This document shows positions 62,664 to 64,000 of a stretch of DNA of 64,000 nt, in pieces. Within the stretch, counting starts at the first letter, position 1; the number at the start of each line of letters is the position of its first letter. The notes below the pieces were generated by a model. That model searched no databases and was not told where the DNA came from. It worked only from the letters and a program-made list of their open reading frames with translations. The stretch comes from Cucumis sativus (lineage: Eukaryota > Streptophyta > Magnoliopsida > Cucurbitales > Cucurbitaceae): positions 29,763,498 through 29,827,497 of the forward strand of contig NC_026660.2 in the NCBI RefSeq assembly GCF_000004075.3, written 5' to 3'. The position numbers and the translations under genes were made by a program.

Positions 62664-63867
62664 AAATAACACTCCATTTTTACAAATATTATATTTTTTT
62701 TATAATGAGGTCATTACTTTAATAACCTTCCAATCTCTTTTCAACTTGTATTTTTCAGTTGAAAGTGATTTTTTTTCTTTAAGAATTGTTATACGATAAT
62801 GACGGATTCAAGATTAGAGTACAACTTGTGCAAATCTAATATGATAGATTACATTATATCTTTTGTTTAATATAGACTGAGAACACAAATTTATATGATA
62901 ATTTTATTATCTATAGTACCCTTTAGAAACATCCGTTTTTTGTTCATTTTTTAAATAAGAAGAATTGGCTTTCACTAGCCTTTGCTCGTTTGTATTTTCA
63001 TTGTATAACTTGTTTGATTTAAATGGATAGAAGTATTGTAATACACAAGTGCATCCAAATTCAAAGAAAGTAAAAGGCAATAAAAAAGAGTAATATCCAT
63101 AAATATTTGTTGCAGTACGAATTAGGAGTGTAACAAAAGTTCAAGAAGCAGATATTTTGATTGAGTCCAAATTGATCTGTTGGCTTCGTTCAGTTTTAAT
63201 TGTATTTGAAGAAAACAAAAACTTGCTAATTTGATTCGACTTATGTATACCCTTGAACAAAATATACACCGACTATTACTTTAACTATTTTATTATTTTG
63301 GATGGGTGTGGATCAAATTATTACTTATATTAAAAGTGCATGTATATTTGTTATATTAAAGAAAAGAAACAAAAGATCTAAATTTTACTCCACCAAGAGC
63401 AACCAAATTTTATAATCCCGATGGGTTTGAATTGATTTTTAATTGACATGAAAACAAAGAAGATCGAATTGAGTATCACCTCTATCTCTAGTATGAATAA
63501 TAAGATTGAATCTCAAACTTTGTGAGATCGACAGTACTAGAGGGTTTAGAAATCTTCGAATAACTCAAAGTTTCCACAACTTTCAGGAAATTCACATTCT
63601 AATTAACATACTTTGAAGGGGAAAAAGATATGAGATCCAATGGTTGAGAAGTAGAAAAAGAGAATTAAAAAGGGGAAATTGCATAAGTTTTGAGGTAAGA
63701 TTGATGGTGAGGTTTTTAAAGGTAAAGAATTAGGAATGTCGTAGCGTTTACCAACTGATTGAAACAATCACAAACCATTGCCGTCCCTATCGCCTTTCTA
63801 CTACAAAGAAATATATATATATATATTATTTATAACAATTATTTGTTTATTTGTTTTTGTTGCCGCA

Positions 63868-63876
63868 TATATAAAA
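63868..63876 (+). promoter_or_regulatory. TATA box of the right-edge gene
   Basis: TATATAAAA lies 53 bp upstream of the ATG at 63929, so the leader would be short, about 25-30 nt. Confidence 0.5.
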
Positions 63877-63928
63877 TCCCCATATTGAACAACAAAATTA
63901 AGAAGAAGAAAAGTTTCAAAATTCGGAA

Positions 63929-64000
63929 ATGGAGAAATCGAGTTTCTTATGCCATTGCCGTCTCCTCCTCCTCCTCCTCCTCCTCCTTATCGGCCTTTTC
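63929..64000 (+). CDS. 5' end of a secreted or membrane protein (truncated by the window edge)
   Basis: Only the first 24 codons are present: MEKSSFLCHCR followed by nine leucines and IGLF. A charged start and a long leucine core form a typical signal peptide or signal anchor. The leucine run is coded by eight CTC codons and a CTT, in effect a trinucleotide repeat. The family cannot be named. The TATA box just upstream and the good reading frame support a real gene start. Confidence 0.6.
   Translation, partial: MEKSSFLCHCRLLLLLLLLLIGLF

Larger units (their letters stand above)
59739..63928. other. 4.2 kb AT-rich region from the GDSL promoter to the right-edge gene
   Basis: The GDSL promoter lies at the left. 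No protein gene is recognised in the rest. Two stretches look promoter-like: a site II cluster at 61083-61149 and a telo-box/site II/TATA block at 62445-62663, both described separately. Other sequence is AT-rich with A/T runs (60,702-60,720; 61,208-61,232) and a short (TA)n repeat at 63812-63827. The 60,820-60,880 stretch has a flavour of dispersed plant repeats but no ends I can define. Confidence 0.4.

Overview
The window is nuclear DNA of a flowering plant. It is AT-rich, its genes are mostly multi-exon with GT-AG introns, and every recognisable product belongs to an angiosperm family. The AGAMOUS-type protein and gene style point to a eudicot, most likely a cucurbit (Cucumis or a relative); the species is an inference. 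I see no organelle, bacterial, CRISPR or viral-type sequence and no intact transposon.

Layout, left to right: an OVATE family repressor (832-2238, +); a class A4 heat stress factor (5751-7067, -); a CTD-phosphatase-like HAD phosphatase (8881-9705, -); splicing factor SF3b5 (10956-12456, -); a DYW-type PPR protein (13296-15611, -); a NIP1-type aquaporin (19672-21189, +) followed by a decayed NIP copy (about 22332-22512); seipin-2 (23167-25504, -), divergent from the MACPF cell-death regulator CAD1 (26680-30718, +); an NPF4-type transporter (33299-35623, +); an oil-body-associated protein (36646-37544, +); a 2H cyclic phosphodiesterase (38482-39971, +); a Raf-like ankyrin kinase of the VIK/BHP type (40868-45220, +); an AGAMOUS-lineage MADS gene (51596-57142, +) with a 2.2 kb regulatory-type intron; a GDSL esterase/lipase (58124-59738, -); and the first 24 codons of a secreted or membrane protein at the right edge.

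The main theme is ancient linkage. From memory of Arabidopsis gene order, OFP5, HSFA4A, NIP1;2, an OBAP, CPDase, the BHP kinase, AG and a GDSL gene lie close together on chromosome 4, while CAD1, SEIPIN2, another OBAP, a HAD phosphatase and another GDSL gene lie close together on chromosome 1, and SF3b5 plus this PPR are neighbours on chromosome 3. This window interleaves all of these, so it looks like one ancestral segment that Arabidopsis split after genome duplication. The genes do not form one pathway, though seipin-2 and OBAP both act on lipid droplets.

Other points worth attention: a kinase with Asn in place of the catalytic Asp; a divergent seipin-2/CAD1 promoter with site II motifs and inverted GAA/TTC tracts; and a promoter-like stretch near 62.5 kb with no gene that I can recognise after it.
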